Assembly (NCBI RefSeq): GCF_910577345.1
Contig: NZ_CAJTMT010000002.1
Coordinates: 62,001-126,000 of the forward strand
Source of the DNA: an uncultured Duncaniella sp.
GTDB taxonomy: Bacteria; Bacteroidota; Bacteroidia; Bacteroidales; Muribaculaceae
Length of the DNA: 64,000 nucleotides
Direction of reading: 5' to 3'
Part shown: in pieces, positions 16,428-26,180 of the stretch
How positions within the stretch are numbered: position 1 is the first letter of the stretch
Layout: each line of letters starts with the position of its first letter
The notes under the pieces: generated by a model
What the model was told of the DNA's origin: nothing
What the model saw: only the letters and a program-made list of their open reading frames with translations
The model's database searches: none
Position numbers and translations under genes: made by a program

Positions 16428-17456
16428 ATGGAAAAGAACATCTCTCTCCCCGTCGGTGAAAGCAATTTGCTTAAGGAAATCCGACAAGTGATTGATTCGG
16501 CGCGCAGTCGCGCCATGCAGACAGTTAATTCACTTATGGTGCAGGCCTACTGGAATGTGGGCAGGCTCATAGTGGAGGCGCAGGGTAGTGGGGCTCGTGC
16601 TGAATATGGCGATTCGTTGATAAAGAATATATCAGCAAAACTGACTCACGAATACGGGAAGGGTTTTACTGCTACTAATCTGCGATACATGAGGCAGTTC
16701 TATCTCGTTTTCCCAAATTATCACTCGGTGAGTGACAAATTGAGTTGGACGCACTATCGTCACATAATAAAAGTTCAAAATCCCGAAGCCCGCGAATTCT
16801 ACATTTCAGAAGCGGTCAAGGGTCAGTGGAGTGTCAGGCAGTTGCAGCGACAGATCAACACTTTCTTCTACGACCGACTGTTGGCCAGCCGTGACAAGTC
16901 CGGGGTTTCAGCCGAGTTGAAGCGCAAGGATAAAGAGGAATTCAATCCGCGTCAGATTATCCGTGATCCATACGTTCTTGAATTTCTTGATTTGAAAGCA
17001 AATCCGTCGTTCTACGAAAAAGATCTCGAACAGGGCCTCATAGCCCATCTTCAGGAGTTCATGCTTGAAATGGGGCGCGGATTCTCATTTGTGGGGCGTC
17101 AGAAACGTATTACTTTTGACGGTCAGCACTTCTACATCGATCTTGTGTTCTACAATTATCTGATGAAGTGCTTTGTCCTTGTCGATTTGAAAATGGGCGT
17201 CCTGACTCACCAGGACATTGGTCAGATGCAGATGTATGTCAACTACTATAATGCGGAAATTCGTCCGGAAGGTGACAATCCGACGGTTGGACTACTCCTG
17301 TGTGCCGACAAAAGCGATGAGGTCATCAGATATACCCTCGGTGACAGCTCAGCCAATATTCTTGCTGCAAAATATACCGACTGCTTGCCATCTGAGGAGG
17401 AGTTGCGGCGGGAATTACGCCGTGAATACGACAATCTGAGTGCTTTGGAAGAGTGA
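16428..17456 (+). CDS. DUF1016 (YhcG-like) PDDEXK nuclease-family protein
   Basis: 342 aa. The N-terminal DUF1016 domain (AYWNVGRLIVE, then GFTATNLRYMRQFY, then LSWTHYRHI) and C-terminal nuclease-like domain are complete. The core is FYIDLVFYN with the conserved Asp, then FVLVDLKMG. Here the usual Glu-X-Lys has become Asp-X-Lys, a change that may preserve metal binding or reduce activity. It is a different subgroup from the gene at 93-1223: the sequences differ widely and the spacing of motifs is not the same. It is divergent from the tandem ABC ATPase. YhcG-type proteins often neighbour type I restriction genes, but none is visible here. Confidence 0.9.
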   Translation: MEKNISLPVGESNLLKEIRQVIDSARSRAMQTVNSLMVQAYWNVGRLIVEAQGSGARAEYGDSLIKNISAKLTHEYGKGFTATNLRYMRQFYLVFPNYHSVSDKLSWTHYRHIIKVQNPEAREFYISEAVKGQWSVRQLQRQINTFFYDRLLASRDKSGVSAELKRKDKEEFNPRQIIRDPYVLEFLDLKANPSFYEKDLEQGLIAHLQEFMLEMGRGFSFVGRQKRITFDGQHFYIDLVFYNYLMKCFVLVDLKMGVLTHQDIGQMQMYVNYYNAEIRPEGDNPTVGLLLCADKSDEVIRYTLGDSSANILAAKYTDCLPSEEELRRELRREYDNLSALEE

Positions 17457-17523
17457 AGTGGCAAATAAACGCCTTGTGGCAGGAAATTTTAAGCTGAATA
17501 AGGGGATTTTATGATATTTTTTG

Positions 17524-17531
17524 TATTTTTG
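17524..17531 (+). promoter_or_regulatory. -7 box for the first POT transporter
   Basis: TATTTTTG on the plus strand, 119 nt before the ATG at 17650. No TTTG at the expected -33 position, so support is moderate. Confidence 0.45.
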
Positions 17532-17649
17532 CGGAAAGTCTTGTCTGTTCAGGCATGACGGATCTTGAATCGGTACCAAAAGCCAATCAATACCAATCCC
17601 TATCCACAGAAATTTCTAAAGCTTATAACCGAAAAATATTTCATCTATT

Positions 17650-19176
17650 ATGTTCAAAGACCAACCCAAAGGCCTTATTCCCGCAGCGCTCAGCAACATG
17701 GGTGAGCGATTCGGCTATTACATCATGAACGCGGTGTTAGTATTGTTCCTCTGTTCGAAATTCGGACTGAGCGAGGAGACCAGCACCCTGATTTATTCGT
17801 TTTTCTATGCAGGCATTTATTTGCTGAGCCTTGTAGGCGGTGTGATCGCCGACCGTACCCGTAATTACAAGGGAACCATCATCAGTGGTCTGGTGGTCAT
17901 GTGTCTCGGTTATGTGCTTCTCTCCATTCCTATCCTATCTACTTCTGAGAATATTTCATGGCTGCTCCCGATGACTTGCTTCGCCCTCTTCCTCATTGCT
18001 TTCGGAAATGGTCTTTTCAAGGGCAATCTTCAGGCTATCGTCGGTCAGCTTTACGACAATCCGCAATATGCTTCGAAGCGCGACTCCGGTTTCCAGATTT
18101 TCTATGTGTTCATCAATGTCGGAGGTCTCGTGGCCCCTTTCATCGCCCCGATGCTCCGCAGTTGGTGGCTCGGTGTCCATAATCTTGCCTACAATGCGAA
18201 ACTTCCCGCACTTTGCCATGAATATCTGAGCGTTACCGACAATATGTCGACCGAGAACATCGATAATCTCTATGCCCTCATCACTGCTACCGGAGGCGAC
18301 ACAGCCGGTGACATCCAGGCATTCTGTAGCCAGTACCTTGAAGTGTTCAATACCGGTGTGCATTATTCATTCATCGCTTCGGTTGCTGCCATGCTGCTGT
18401 CGCTTGTAATCTTCCTCATCTATAAGAAGGGTCTTCCCAATCCCTCTGCCAAGGCAAAGGCATCCTCTGTCAGCATCTCCGACGAGGAGCGTCGTGCAAT
18501 GGCCAAGGAAATCAAGCAGCGCATGATGGCCCTTTTCGCAGTGCTTGGAGTTGTCATCTTCTTTTGGTTCTCATTCCACCAGAACGGTACTTCGCTTTCA
18601 CTCTTCGCCCGTGACTTCGTAGATACATCCACTATCGCTCCTGAAATCTGGCAGGCAGTGAATCCCTTCTTCGTGATTGTCCTCACCCCTGTTGTCATGG
18701 CATTCTTCGCAATGCTCAGCCGTCGTGGCATCGAGATTTCCACTCCCAAGAAAATTGCAATCGGTATGGGGCTCGCAGGTCTTGCCTTCCTCTTCCTTGC
18801 AGTGTTCTCAAGCGTTTCCGGCTATCCTTCGGCTACAGAATTCCGTGCCATGCCTGTCAGCGAGACTGCAGGGATGCTTGCCGGTCCGTGGGTGCTCATC
18901 CTGCTCTACTTCTTCCTCACTGTGGCTGAACTTTTCATCTCCCCGCTCGGACTTTCGTTCGTTTCGAAAGTTGCTCCCGCCCACATGCAGGGTCTCTGTC
19001 AGGGCCTCTGGCTCGGTGCTACTGCTCTCGGTAACCTTCTCCTCTGGATTGGTCCGTTGATGTACAATGCATGGCCTCTCTGGATGTGTTGGAGCGTGTT
19101 CCTTGCTGTGTGTCTCATCTCAATGGGTGTGATGTTCGGCATGGTTAAGTGGCTCGAACGTGTGACCAATGCATAA
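17650..19176 (+). CDS. POT/PTR2-family peptide transporter
   Basis: 508 aa, about 12-14 hydrophobic segments. It is a proton-coupled oligopeptide transporter of the major facilitator superfamily in the inner membrane. The first helix carries the family signature MGERFGYY (E-x-E-R-F-x-Y-Y-like, with the first Glu replaced). The PTR2 signature is FQIFYVFINVGGLVAPF. The downstream FWFSFHQNGTSL matches the WxxxxQxG region. A second POT gene follows after 129 nt with a hairpin between them; the two are paralogous and probably differ in substrate range. Confidence 0.93.
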   Translation: MFKDQPKGLIPAALSNMGERFGYYIMNAVLVLFLCSKFGLSEETSTLIYSFFYAGIYLLSLVGGVIADRTRNYKGTIISGLVVMCLGYVLLSIPILSTSENISWLLPMTCFALFLIAFGNGLFKGNLQAIVGQLYDNPQYASKRDSGFQIFYVFINVGGLVAPFIAPMLRSWWLGVHNLAYNAKLPALCHEYLSVTDNMSTENIDNLYALITATGGDTAGDIQAFCSQYLEVFNTGVHYSFIASVAAMLLSLVIFLIYKKGLPNPSAKAKASSVSISDEERRAMAKEIKQRMMALFAVLGVVIFFWFSFHQNGTSLSLFARDFVDTSTIAPEIWQAVNPFFVIVLTPVVMAFFAMLSRRGIEISTPKKIAIGMGLAGLAFLFLAVFSSVSGYPSATEFRAMPVSETAGMLAGPWVLILLYFFLTVAELFISPLGLSFVSKVAPAHMQGLCQGLWLGATALGNLLLWIGPLMYNAWPLWMCWSVFLAVCLISMGVMFGMVKWLERVTNA

Positions 19177-19215
19177 AATCCACTGAAGCTAATAAGAATT
19201 TGAGATAGTAATAAA

Positions 19216-19271
19216 GAAGACAAAAGTACGGATGGAATCTGTCGACGATGTTTCCGGCGTACTTTTGTCTT
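19216..19271 (+). terminator. hairpin between the two POT genes
   Basis: A 14-bp stem (aagacaaaagtacg at 19217-19230 with its complement at 19258-19271) and an inner cgga/tccg pair precede a T-rich run. It probably terminates or attenuates transcription before the second transporter gene. Confidence 0.65.
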
Positions 19272-19305
19272 TTGTATTTGACAGTAAAAAATAAACCATA
19301 AAGCT

Positions 19306-21009
19306 ATGTTTAAAAATCAACCGGCAGGTCTGTATGTGCTTGCGCTTGCCAATACCGGCGAACGCTTCGGCTACTACACCATGCTTGCCATCTTCCTGCT
19401 TTTCCTGCAGGCGAAATTCGGCCTTGATTCCACGGTGTCGGGCCAGATTTATGCGGGCTTCCTCGCCCTTGTCTACTTCATGCCTCTTATCGGAGGTTGG
19501 GTAGCCGATAAATGGAGCTTCTCGAAATGTGTGGTGACCGGTCTGTTCATCATGTTTGCCGGATACCTTGTCATGGCCATACCGACCGACATCCGCAGCA
19601 CCTCTTCGCTCGTGATTCTCTGCGCAGCTCTTCTGCTCATCGCATGTGGCACAGGCTTGTTCAAAGGCAATCTTCAGGTGATGGTAGGTGACCTCTACAA
19701 CGAGGCCCGCTACAGCGGACAGCGTGATGCAGCTTTCTCGCTTTTCTACATGGCTATCAACATCGGCTCTATGTTTGCACCTATGGCTGCTACAGCCATG
19801 TGTAACCTTGCACTCGATGCCAAGGGGCTGACCTACGTCTCCTCGCTCCCTGCAATGTGTAATCTCTATCTTGACGGTGCGGAGAACGGAGCAGATCTCT
19901 CTGCGACAATCGCTGAGAATGGAATGAGCGCCGGTGCCGACCTTACAGCATTTGCGAACGAGTATATAACCACGCTTTCGACCGGCTATAGCTATGCATT
20001 TGCAATCGCCTGCGGTTCGCTCATAGTCAGCTTCCTCATCTACTTCCTTGGTCGCCGGACCTACGCACATATTCTTACCGACAAAAAGGATGGCGCAGCA
20101 GCTAAGACCGCAGCAGCGGCCGGTCCGGAACTCACGCCTGCTCAGACAAAGCAGCGCGTCGTTGCGCTTCTGCTTGTGTTTGCAGTAGTGATTTTCTTCT
20201 GGATGGTGTTCCATCAGAATGGAGCTACACTGACTGAATTTGCCAAGAGCTGTACATCGCCCGAGGCTACCGGTTGGACCCGCATCGGTTTCAATGTATG
20301 GGCACTTCTGAGCGTTGCTGTCGGTGTCTATGCCCTCTTCAATCTTTTCCAGTCAAAGGGTGCCGTGAGCCGTGGAATCTCGGTTGTCATCCTCGGTCTG
20401 GTAGGTTGGGCGCTGTGGTATTTCTATTCCATCACTCCCGAGCCCCTCACCGGCATCCAGCCACAGCAATATCAGCAATTCAATCCCTTCTATGTAGTTG
20501 CCCTTACCCCCGTATCGCTTGCTTTCTTCGGTTGGCTTGCAAAACGTAAGGCCGAACCCTCGGCTCCGCGCAAGATCGGCTATGGTATGGTGATGGCAGC
20601 CGTGGCATACGTCCTTATGCTTGTAGGTTCACTCGGTATTGTCGGCACAAGTGCATCAGTTTCTCCCAACTGGCTCATATCTACCTATCTGCTTCTGACA
20701 TTCGCCGAATTGCTTCTCTCGCCGATGGGCATAAGCTTCGTGAGCAAGGTCGCACCTCCGAAACTCAAAGGCTCGATGATGGGCGGATGGTTTGCAGCCA
20801 CAGCTGTCGGTAACTACCTTGTCTCCATACCCATGCTTCTCTGGGGAAAGATTCCGACCTATATGGTATGGGGTATCCTCGTGGTCATCTGTCTCGTTTC
20901 AGCCGGTTTCATCTTTGCCATCATGAAGAAGCTCGAAGCCGCAACCTCCGACACTCCCGCACAACCTGAAGCTGACGAACTCGAAACAATAGAGGATGAC
21001 GCTATCTGA
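19306..21009 (+). CDS. POT/PTR2-family peptide transporter
   Basis: 567 aa. It is a second major-facilitator peptide transporter with NTGERFGYYTM at the N-terminus, GTGLFKGNLQVMVG in the fourth-helix region and the PTR2 signature FSLFYMAINIGSMFAP. The FWMVFHQNGATL motif is conserved. It is longer than its upstream paralogue because of extra loops between helices and an acidic tail (DELETIEDDA). Uptake of di- and tripeptides across the inner membrane is the expected role. The hairpin between the genes suggests they are not expressed equally. Confidence 0.93.
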   Translation: MFKNQPAGLYVLALANTGERFGYYTMLAIFLLFLQAKFGLDSTVSGQIYAGFLALVYFMPLIGGWVADKWSFSKCVVTGLFIMFAGYLVMAIPTDIRSTSSLVILCAALLLIACGTGLFKGNLQVMVGDLYNEARYSGQRDAAFSLFYMAINIGSMFAPMAATAMCNLALDAKGLTYVSSLPAMCNLYLDGAENGADLSATIAENGMSAGADLTAFANEYITTLSTGYSYAFAIACGSLIVSFLIYFLGRRTYAHILTDKKDGAAAKTAAAAGPELTPAQTKQRVVALLLVFAVVIFFWMVFHQNGATLTEFAKSCTSPEATGWTRIGFNVWALLSVAVGVYALFNLFQSKGAVSRGISVVILGLVGWALWYFYSITPEPLTGIQPQQYQQFNPFYVVALTPVSLAFFGWLAKRKAEPSAPRKIGYGMVMAAVAYVLMLVGSLGIVGTSASVSPNWLISTYLLLTFAELLLSPMGISFVSKVAPPKLKGSMMGGWFAATAVGNYLVSIPMLLWGKIPTYMVWGILVVICLVSAGFIFAIMKKLEAATSDTPAQPEADELETIEDDAI

Positions 21010-21138
21010 AAAAGATAGTCACTAACCTCCCCGCAGACCACCCCTCCCGTATACTCCAGTTATATGGTCTTGCAGGTCTACAATCTTACAGGCATCCTCT
21101 GCCTATTGAAAAATCAATAACCACAGGAAGCCTAATCA

Positions 21139-21221
21139 AAAACCTAAGGCAGAGGAAACTACTACTTCCGATAATTGCAAATTGCTTTCGGATAGCATTA
21201 GTTTCCTCTGCCTTAGGTTTT
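21139..21221. terminator. long convergent hairpin (22-bp perfect arms)
   Basis: Positions 21139-21160 are the exact reverse complement of 21200-21221, with a further inner hairpin. It sits between the convergent POT (plus) and GH3 (minus) genes and likely ends both transcripts. The rest of 21010-21308 holds nothing recognisable. Confidence 0.8.
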
Positions 21222-21308
21222 AAATTATGTACTTGTCTTAATGGCGTACAGCTACGATGCCACGCGTTGTTTCTTGTTATTTCGATTAATTAAATTTTGC
21301 ATAGTTTA

Positions 21309-23636
21309 TTAAATGTTCGGGCGGTCCCAGATTTTGGTGGTTGTGCAGTAGACGGGGATTGTCTGATTGCCGATGGTGAGGGTGAAGTCGCCTTCTTCAA
21401 GGGTCCATTTTCCGGCGGCGTTGACGAAGGCAAGGTCAGGTGCCCGTAGGGTGAAACGGACTTCACGGGTTTCGCCGGGCATGAGGGCGAGTTTGGTGAA
21501 TCCACGCAGACGTTTGTTGTCGGGAACCACGCTTGCAACTTTGTCTGATGAGAAGAGCAACACTGCATCCTTGCCGTCGCGGGTACCGGTATTGGTGACT
21601 TTGATTGTAACGGTAAGGACGTCGGATGCGTTGAATTCTTTTTTATCGACATGCATGTCGGAATATTCGAATGTTGTGTAGCTTTTGCCGTAACCGAAGG
21701 GCCACTGGACATTCACGCGCGCGTCATAGTCATAGACTCCCTCCATCTTGCCGACCTCTTCGCTGACTTTGTAGTCGTAGGTGACAAGCGAGTTGATTTC
21801 CCTCGGGTAGGTGAAGGGGAGACGGGCGGAGAAGTTGCGTTTTCCGGCAAGGAGTTCGGCAAGTGCATCACCACCGAAGTTACCGGGAAGGATGATGTCG
21901 ACCACGGCGGTTGCCAACGGCTCGATGTCCGCGATTATGCGCGGACGGCCCTCATTGAGGATAAGTACGATTGGTTTGCCGGTTTTTGCAAGTGACTTCA
22001 CCATGTCACGCTGATTGACGGACAGATGGAGGTCGCTGAGGTTGCCGGGAGTCTCGCAGTATGAGTTCTCACCGATACATATCACGATTGCATCGGCATT
22101 TGCAGCCGCCTTTACAGCCGCTTCGCTGTCTGCAACAATCTCGTCCTGATATGAACCCTCGTTGTTGAAAGTGACGGTTGGAACGTAGGTCACGTTTGCG
22201 GCACCGAATTCGTTGGTGAGCGCTTCAAGGATGGTGTTGTAGTCCTTGGCGTATGTGTCGGTCAGATGTCCTTGCCATGTGTAGGTCCATCCGCCGTTGA
22301 GCGAACGCATGGAGGTGGCGGTCGGGCCGGTCACGAGCAGACGTGTGCCAGACTTGAACGGGAGGATGTTGTCGTCGTTTTTCAGAAGCACCATAGTCTC
22401 CGCTGCCCCGTCGAGTGCTGCTTGACGGAACTCCTTGGAGGCGAATTTCGGATAGTCTTTCAGGAGGGTGTTGGGCCGGTCAAAGAGGCCGAGGCGATAT
22501 TTCAGTCGCAATGCCCGGGACGCAGCGTCGTCAATGCGGCTCATCGGGACACTCCCCTCTTCGACGAGTTCGCGGAGAATCTCGCAGTAGTCAACCTTAT
22601 AGGGTTCCATTGCCATGTCGATTCCGGCATTGATGGCTATACGAATGGCATCTTTCTTGTCTTTAGCTACTTTCTCACGGGTGTAGAGGTTGTTGATGTC
22701 GGCCCAGTCGGTGACAATGAGACCGTCCCATTGCAGGTCATTTTTCAGCCATTGAGTGAGCAGGAGCGGGTCGGCATGGACAGGTGTGCCGTTGATGGAC
22801 GAGGAGTTGACCATGATTGTGAGCGCACCATATTTTATGGCCTCAAGATAGGGGGCGAAATGCTTCTCGCGCAAATCTGAGGGTGAGATATAGGCCGGGG
22901 TACGGTCTTTGCCCGAATAGGGGACACCGTAGCCCATGAAGTGTTTCAGCGACACTGCGATGTGGTTCTTGTCGACATGGTTGGGATCATCACCCTGAAA
23001 ACCTTTTACGGCTGCTGCACCCATCAGGGCATTGACAAGCGGATCCTCTCCGTAGTTTTCCCAGAAGCGTGGCCAGCGCGGGTCACGCGCAAGATCCATT
23101 GTCGGAGAGAAGGTCCAGGGGCAGTCGCTTGCGCGGGTTTCGTAGGCTGTGATTTCTGCGGCGCGTCGGCAGAGACCGGTGTCGAACGATGCGGCTACGT
23201 TAAGATTCTGCGGAAAGAGAGTACCGCCGTTGGTATACGTTGTTCCGTGGTTCTGGTCAAGGCCGTAGATGCAGGGGATGCCGATATATTTCATGGATGC
23301 CTCCTGAATCTGCGGGATGATTACGTTCCATGTTTCCGCATCAAGACAGTAGGAGTATGGTGCATTGAGGATGGAGCCTACCTTATATATACCGATTACT
23401 GTGTCGAGTTTTTCTTTGACAAGCCTGAATTTCCCGTCAGGGCCTTGCTCACCGAGAATGTCGAGCTGAATCTGTGTCATCTGGCCGATTTTCTCTTCCA
23501 AAGTCATCTTGGAGAGGGTTTCCGCGACTTTTTTCTCTATGGCCGGATCGGGAGGAATGACCGGTAGGGTTATGGGGTCGTAGGCCATGGCGGGAAGAGC
23601 CACAGCGGTGAGGGAAAGGAGCAGATTGCGTAACAT
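21309..23636 (-). CDS. glycoside hydrolase family 3 (beta-glucosidase/xylosidase type)
   Basis: 775 aa. A signal peptide (1-18) is followed by the GH3 (alpha/beta)8 domain, the (alpha/beta)6 sandwich and a C-terminal fibronectin-III-like domain (VTIKVTNTGTRDGKDAVLLF). The substrate-binding LKHFMGYG segment is at ~230-237, and the nucleophile is Asp310 in LIVTDWADI. This three-domain order fits exo-acting beta-glucosidases or beta-xylosidases secreted to the periplasm. Exact sugar specificity is not visible. The gene stands alone; its 3' end faces the POT genes across a hairpin. Confidence 0.93.
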   Translation of the reverse strand: MLRNLLLSLTAVALPAMAYDPITLPVIPPDPAIEKKVAETLSKMTLEEKIGQMTQIQLDILGEQGPDGKFRLVKEKLDTVIGIYKVGSILNAPYSYCLDAETWNVIIPQIQEASMKYIGIPCIYGLDQNHGTTYTNGGTLFPQNLNVAASFDTGLCRRAAEITAYETRASDCPWTFSPTMDLARDPRWPRFWENYGEDPLVNALMGAAAVKGFQGDDPNHVDKNHIAVSLKHFMGYGVPYSGKDRTPAYISPSDLREKHFAPYLEAIKYGALTIMVNSSSINGTPVHADPLLLTQWLKNDLQWDGLIVTDWADINNLYTREKVAKDKKDAIRIAINAGIDMAMEPYKVDYCEILRELVEEGSVPMSRIDDAASRALRLKYRLGLFDRPNTLLKDYPKFASKEFRQAALDGAAETMVLLKNDDNILPFKSGTRLLVTGPTATSMRSLNGGWTYTWQGHLTDTYAKDYNTILEALTNEFGAANVTYVPTVTFNNEGSYQDEIVADSEAAVKAAANADAIVICIGENSYCETPGNLSDLHLSVNQRDMVKSLAKTGKPIVLILNEGRPRIIADIEPLATAVVDIILPGNFGGDALAELLAGKRNFSARLPFTYPREINSLVTYDYKVSEEVGKMEGVYDYDARVNVQWPFGYGKSYTTFEYSDMHVDKKEFNASDVLTVTIKVTNTGTRDGKDAVLLFSSDKVASVVPDNKRLRGFTKLALMPGETREVRFTLRAPDLAFVNAAGKWTLEEGDFTLTIGNQTIPVYCTTTKIWDRPNI

Positions 23637-23685
23637 GATGGGTTTAGATGAGGTAAGTGGTAAATGTGATGAGGGTCAATTCCCG

Positions 23686-25752
23686 TCAGCTCTGGCCGGA
23701 GATCGGAGCCGCCGGCTTTTTGAGCTCAGGATAGGAGATGCGCGAGTGGTACATCGTGCGCAGACGCTGGGCGAACACCTCTTTGATTGCGCTGACATCG
23801 CGGAACGAAATCGGCGATTCATTGTGAAGTCCTTCGGCAATCTGAGCGTCGATAATCTTGTTGACGAGGTTTGAGATTGCCTCGGGTGAATGGTCGGTCA
23901 TTGAACGTGAGGCCGCCTCGATTGAGTCGGCCATCATCAGAAGCGAAGTCTCCTTCGACTGAGGATTTGGGCCGGGATAGCTGAATGAGGCCGGGTCGAC
24001 CTCCTCGTCGGGATGGGCGTTGCAGTATGTGGTGTAGAAATAGCGTGCCTTTCCGGCTCCGTGGTGTTCGGAGATGAATTTGCGTATCATCTTCGGCAGT
24101 TTTGCTTTCTCGGCAAGAGCCAGACCCTCGTTGACGTGACCGGTGACTATTCGGGCACTCTGTATGGGGTCAAGCGCGTCGTGGGGGTTGACTCCATGCT
24201 GGTTTTCAGTGTAAAATGCCGGATTCTTGATTTTACCTATGTCATGGTAGAGCGCGCCTGTACGGACAAGCTGTACATTGGCTCCGATGCGGCTTGCAGC
24301 TGCCGATGCGAGGTTGCTGACGGCCATGGAGTGATTGAAGGTGCCGGGACACTCCTCGGAAAGCTCACGCAGAAGGGGATTGTTGATGTCGGAAAGCTCC
24401 ACGAGTGTCACGCGTGAGGTGAACCCATAGACCCTTTCGAGAAGGAACATGAGGACATAGCTGAACGAGATGAGTATGGCATTGATGGCGAAGCAGCCGA
24501 ACACGCGTCCCTCCGTGCGGGCCAGTGAACCGGCCTGCATGACCTCCATTGCGGCATAGCAGAGCGTGTAGGCGAGGAAGATGAGGGCAGCCGTGCGGAT
24601 AAGCTGGCTTCGGCGCGACAGGTCCTTGAGTGAATCGATGGCCACCACTCCGGCTATGAACTGGAGGAAGATGAACTCAAGTGCAAACGAGGAATTGATA
24701 GCGCAGATAAGCACGAGTATGAGATGGCCGAAATAGGCTGTGCGTGAATCCAGGAAGATTAGTATCAAGATTGGCACTACCGTGAAGGGAGTGATGTAGT
24801 AGCCGGTCGAGAATGTGGCCTGCATCGCGAAGGCGAAGAGGGTGAAGAGACCGATGAGCGAGACGATGAATATCACAGTGCGGTCATCGTCGAAGTAGTC
24901 GCGCCGGAAGATATAGAGATAGGCATACAGGCTGCCATAGAGAATCAGCATGTAGAGAATCTGGCCGGCCACGGGATAGTAGTGCTGCGAGATGGTGCCT
25001 TTTCCGCGTTCGTTGGCAATCTCTTCGTATGTGCGCAGGACGGTTGCCAGACGTGAGGTCACGATGTCGCCTTTGTCGATTATTCGTTCTCCCTGCTGGA
25101 TGACACCGACCGGAGCCATAGCCTTCTGATATGCCTCGTCGAGCAGGCGGCGCGAGGTGACGGAATCAATCAGAATGTTGGGATGGAGTGTCTGGGAGAG
25201 TTTGGTGGCCGATATTGCCTGACGCACCTCGCGGTCCTTCAGCACGCTGTCGAGATGCTCGTAGGCGCGGAATGCCGAGAGATAGTTGGCCGTCGGGATG
25301 CTTATCGCCACGTTGTCGTGGATGAAACGCACTGCCGGAAGCTTGCCGGAATGGATTTTCGTGTAGGTATCGCGGTCCACTATACCGTTCTCATACACCT
25401 TGCGTATCTCCTTTATGATTTGGTTGCGCTGTGCGGGGGTGATGTTGAGGTCGGTCGCTGAGTTCAGGCGTGTGGTATAGTCTGAAATAATGGTCTTTTC
25501 AGCGGTTACATCGCGGGTGAACACCGGCTCGAAATTCGCGTCGATGCTGTCCTTGACCCTCATGGCGCTCACGGAGTCGAGATGAATGGGAATGTCGAAC
25601 GGTGCTGTCAGAAGTGCATAGCTCCATGGACGTCCCTCCTCGAAAGTGTAGTGGTTCTCAGCTGAACGCGGAAGGAAATAGACGGTGACCGACACCACAA
25701 TGATGAAAAGCAGAATCCTGAGCGAGAGTTGGCGCGATGGCAATGATTTCAT
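23686..25752 (-). CDS. 7TM receptor-HD phosphodiesterase (PgpH-like)
   Basis: 688 aa. A first membrane helix (~10-30) precedes a large extracytoplasmic 7TMR-HDED domain (~45-270), seven hydrophobic helices (~275-450), and a C-terminal HDIG domain. Its metal-binding motif is HDIGK at 503-507, with FNHSMAVSNLA before and GHVNEGL and SEHHG after. This architecture matches PgpH, a c-di-AMP phosphodiesterase in Firmicutes; in Bacteroidota the nucleotide is inferred. It is the last gene of a three-gene operon, and its ATG overlaps the DUF2752 stop (ATGA). Confidence 0.92.
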   Translation of the reverse strand: MKSLPSRQLSLRILLFIIVVSVTVYFLPRSAENHYTFEEGRPWSYALLTAPFDIPIHLDSVSAMRVKDSIDANFEPVFTRDVTAEKTIISDYTTRLNSATDLNITPAQRNQIIKEIRKVYENGIVDRDTYTKIHSGKLPAVRFIHDNVAISIPTANYLSAFRAYEHLDSVLKDREVRQAISATKLSQTLHPNILIDSVTSRRLLDEAYQKAMAPVGVIQQGERIIDKGDIVTSRLATVLRTYEEIANERGKGTISQHYYPVAGQILYMLILYGSLYAYLYIFRRDYFDDDRTVIFIVSLIGLFTLFAFAMQATFSTGYYITPFTVVPILILIFLDSRTAYFGHLILVLICAINSSFALEFIFLQFIAGVVAIDSLKDLSRRSQLIRTAALIFLAYTLCYAAMEVMQAGSLARTEGRVFGCFAINAILISFSYVLMFLLERVYGFTSRVTLVELSDINNPLLRELSEECPGTFNHSMAVSNLASAAASRIGANVQLVRTGALYHDIGKIKNPAFYTENQHGVNPHDALDPIQSARIVTGHVNEGLALAEKAKLPKMIRKFISEHHGAGKARYFYTTYCNAHPDEEVDPASFSYPGPNPQSKETSLLMMADSIEAASRSMTDHSPEAISNLVNKIIDAQIAEGLHNESPISFRDVSAIKEVFAQRLRTMYHSRISYPELKKPAAPISGQS

Positions 25753-26153
25753 ACGTCGAAGATGTTGCGGACAATGGTCCAGATAATGATGGTTGTGAGG
25801 ATGAAGAGGATGAAGAAACGGGCTGAGAGAAGCCTTTGGAGCCGTGGGGTGCGGTTGCCGAGCAGTCGGGAGATGCCGAGCAGTCCGAGGAGCGGGATTT
25901 CAAGCATGAAGAGCGCGTTGAAACCGAAAGCGGCCTTGAAATCACCCTCCATCATGGCATGGACAGCCCGTTGGGAGCCGCAGCCGGGACAAGAGAGACC
26001 GGTGAGCATCTTGAACATGCATCTTGGATAGAGCCCTGATTCCGGTCCTTTGAAGAAGTAGAGACAGCAGAGGACTATGCCGGCGATTATGACCCCCGCA
26101 AACAGGAGCCGACGGCAAAGTGCGAGACGGTCGTCGGATTGCATCATGGGCAT
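25749..26153 (-). CDS. DUF2752 membrane protein
   Basis: 134 aa with about three hydrophobic helices. The DUF2752 hallmark YPRCMFKMLTGLSCPGCGSQRAVHAM is present (CPGCGSQR, ~residue 55). These small inner-membrane proteins occur widely in Bacteroidota, often beside CD225/TM2-type proteins, and have no established biochemical role. It lies 27 nt after the GYF/CD225 gene and overlaps the HD-phosphodiesterase start by 4 nt (ATGA), implying translational coupling. Three ATGs (26153, 26147, 26144) can be the start. Confidence 0.88.
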   Translation of the reverse strand: MPMMQSDDRLALCRRLLFAGVIIAGIVLCCLYFFKGPESGLYPRCMFKMLTGLSCPGCGSQRAVHAMMEGDFKAAFGFNALFMLEIPLLGLLGISRLLGNRTPRLQRLLSARFFILFILTTIIIWTIVRNIFDV

Positions 26154-26180
26154 CAGATGACGGCTTCAGCCTTCAAAATC

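Noticed and set aside
19189..20214. 341-aa minus-strand frame opposite the second POT transporter
   Set aside because: Cys/His/Arg-rich shadow product without domain; the plus-strand transporter is intact with PTR2 signatures.
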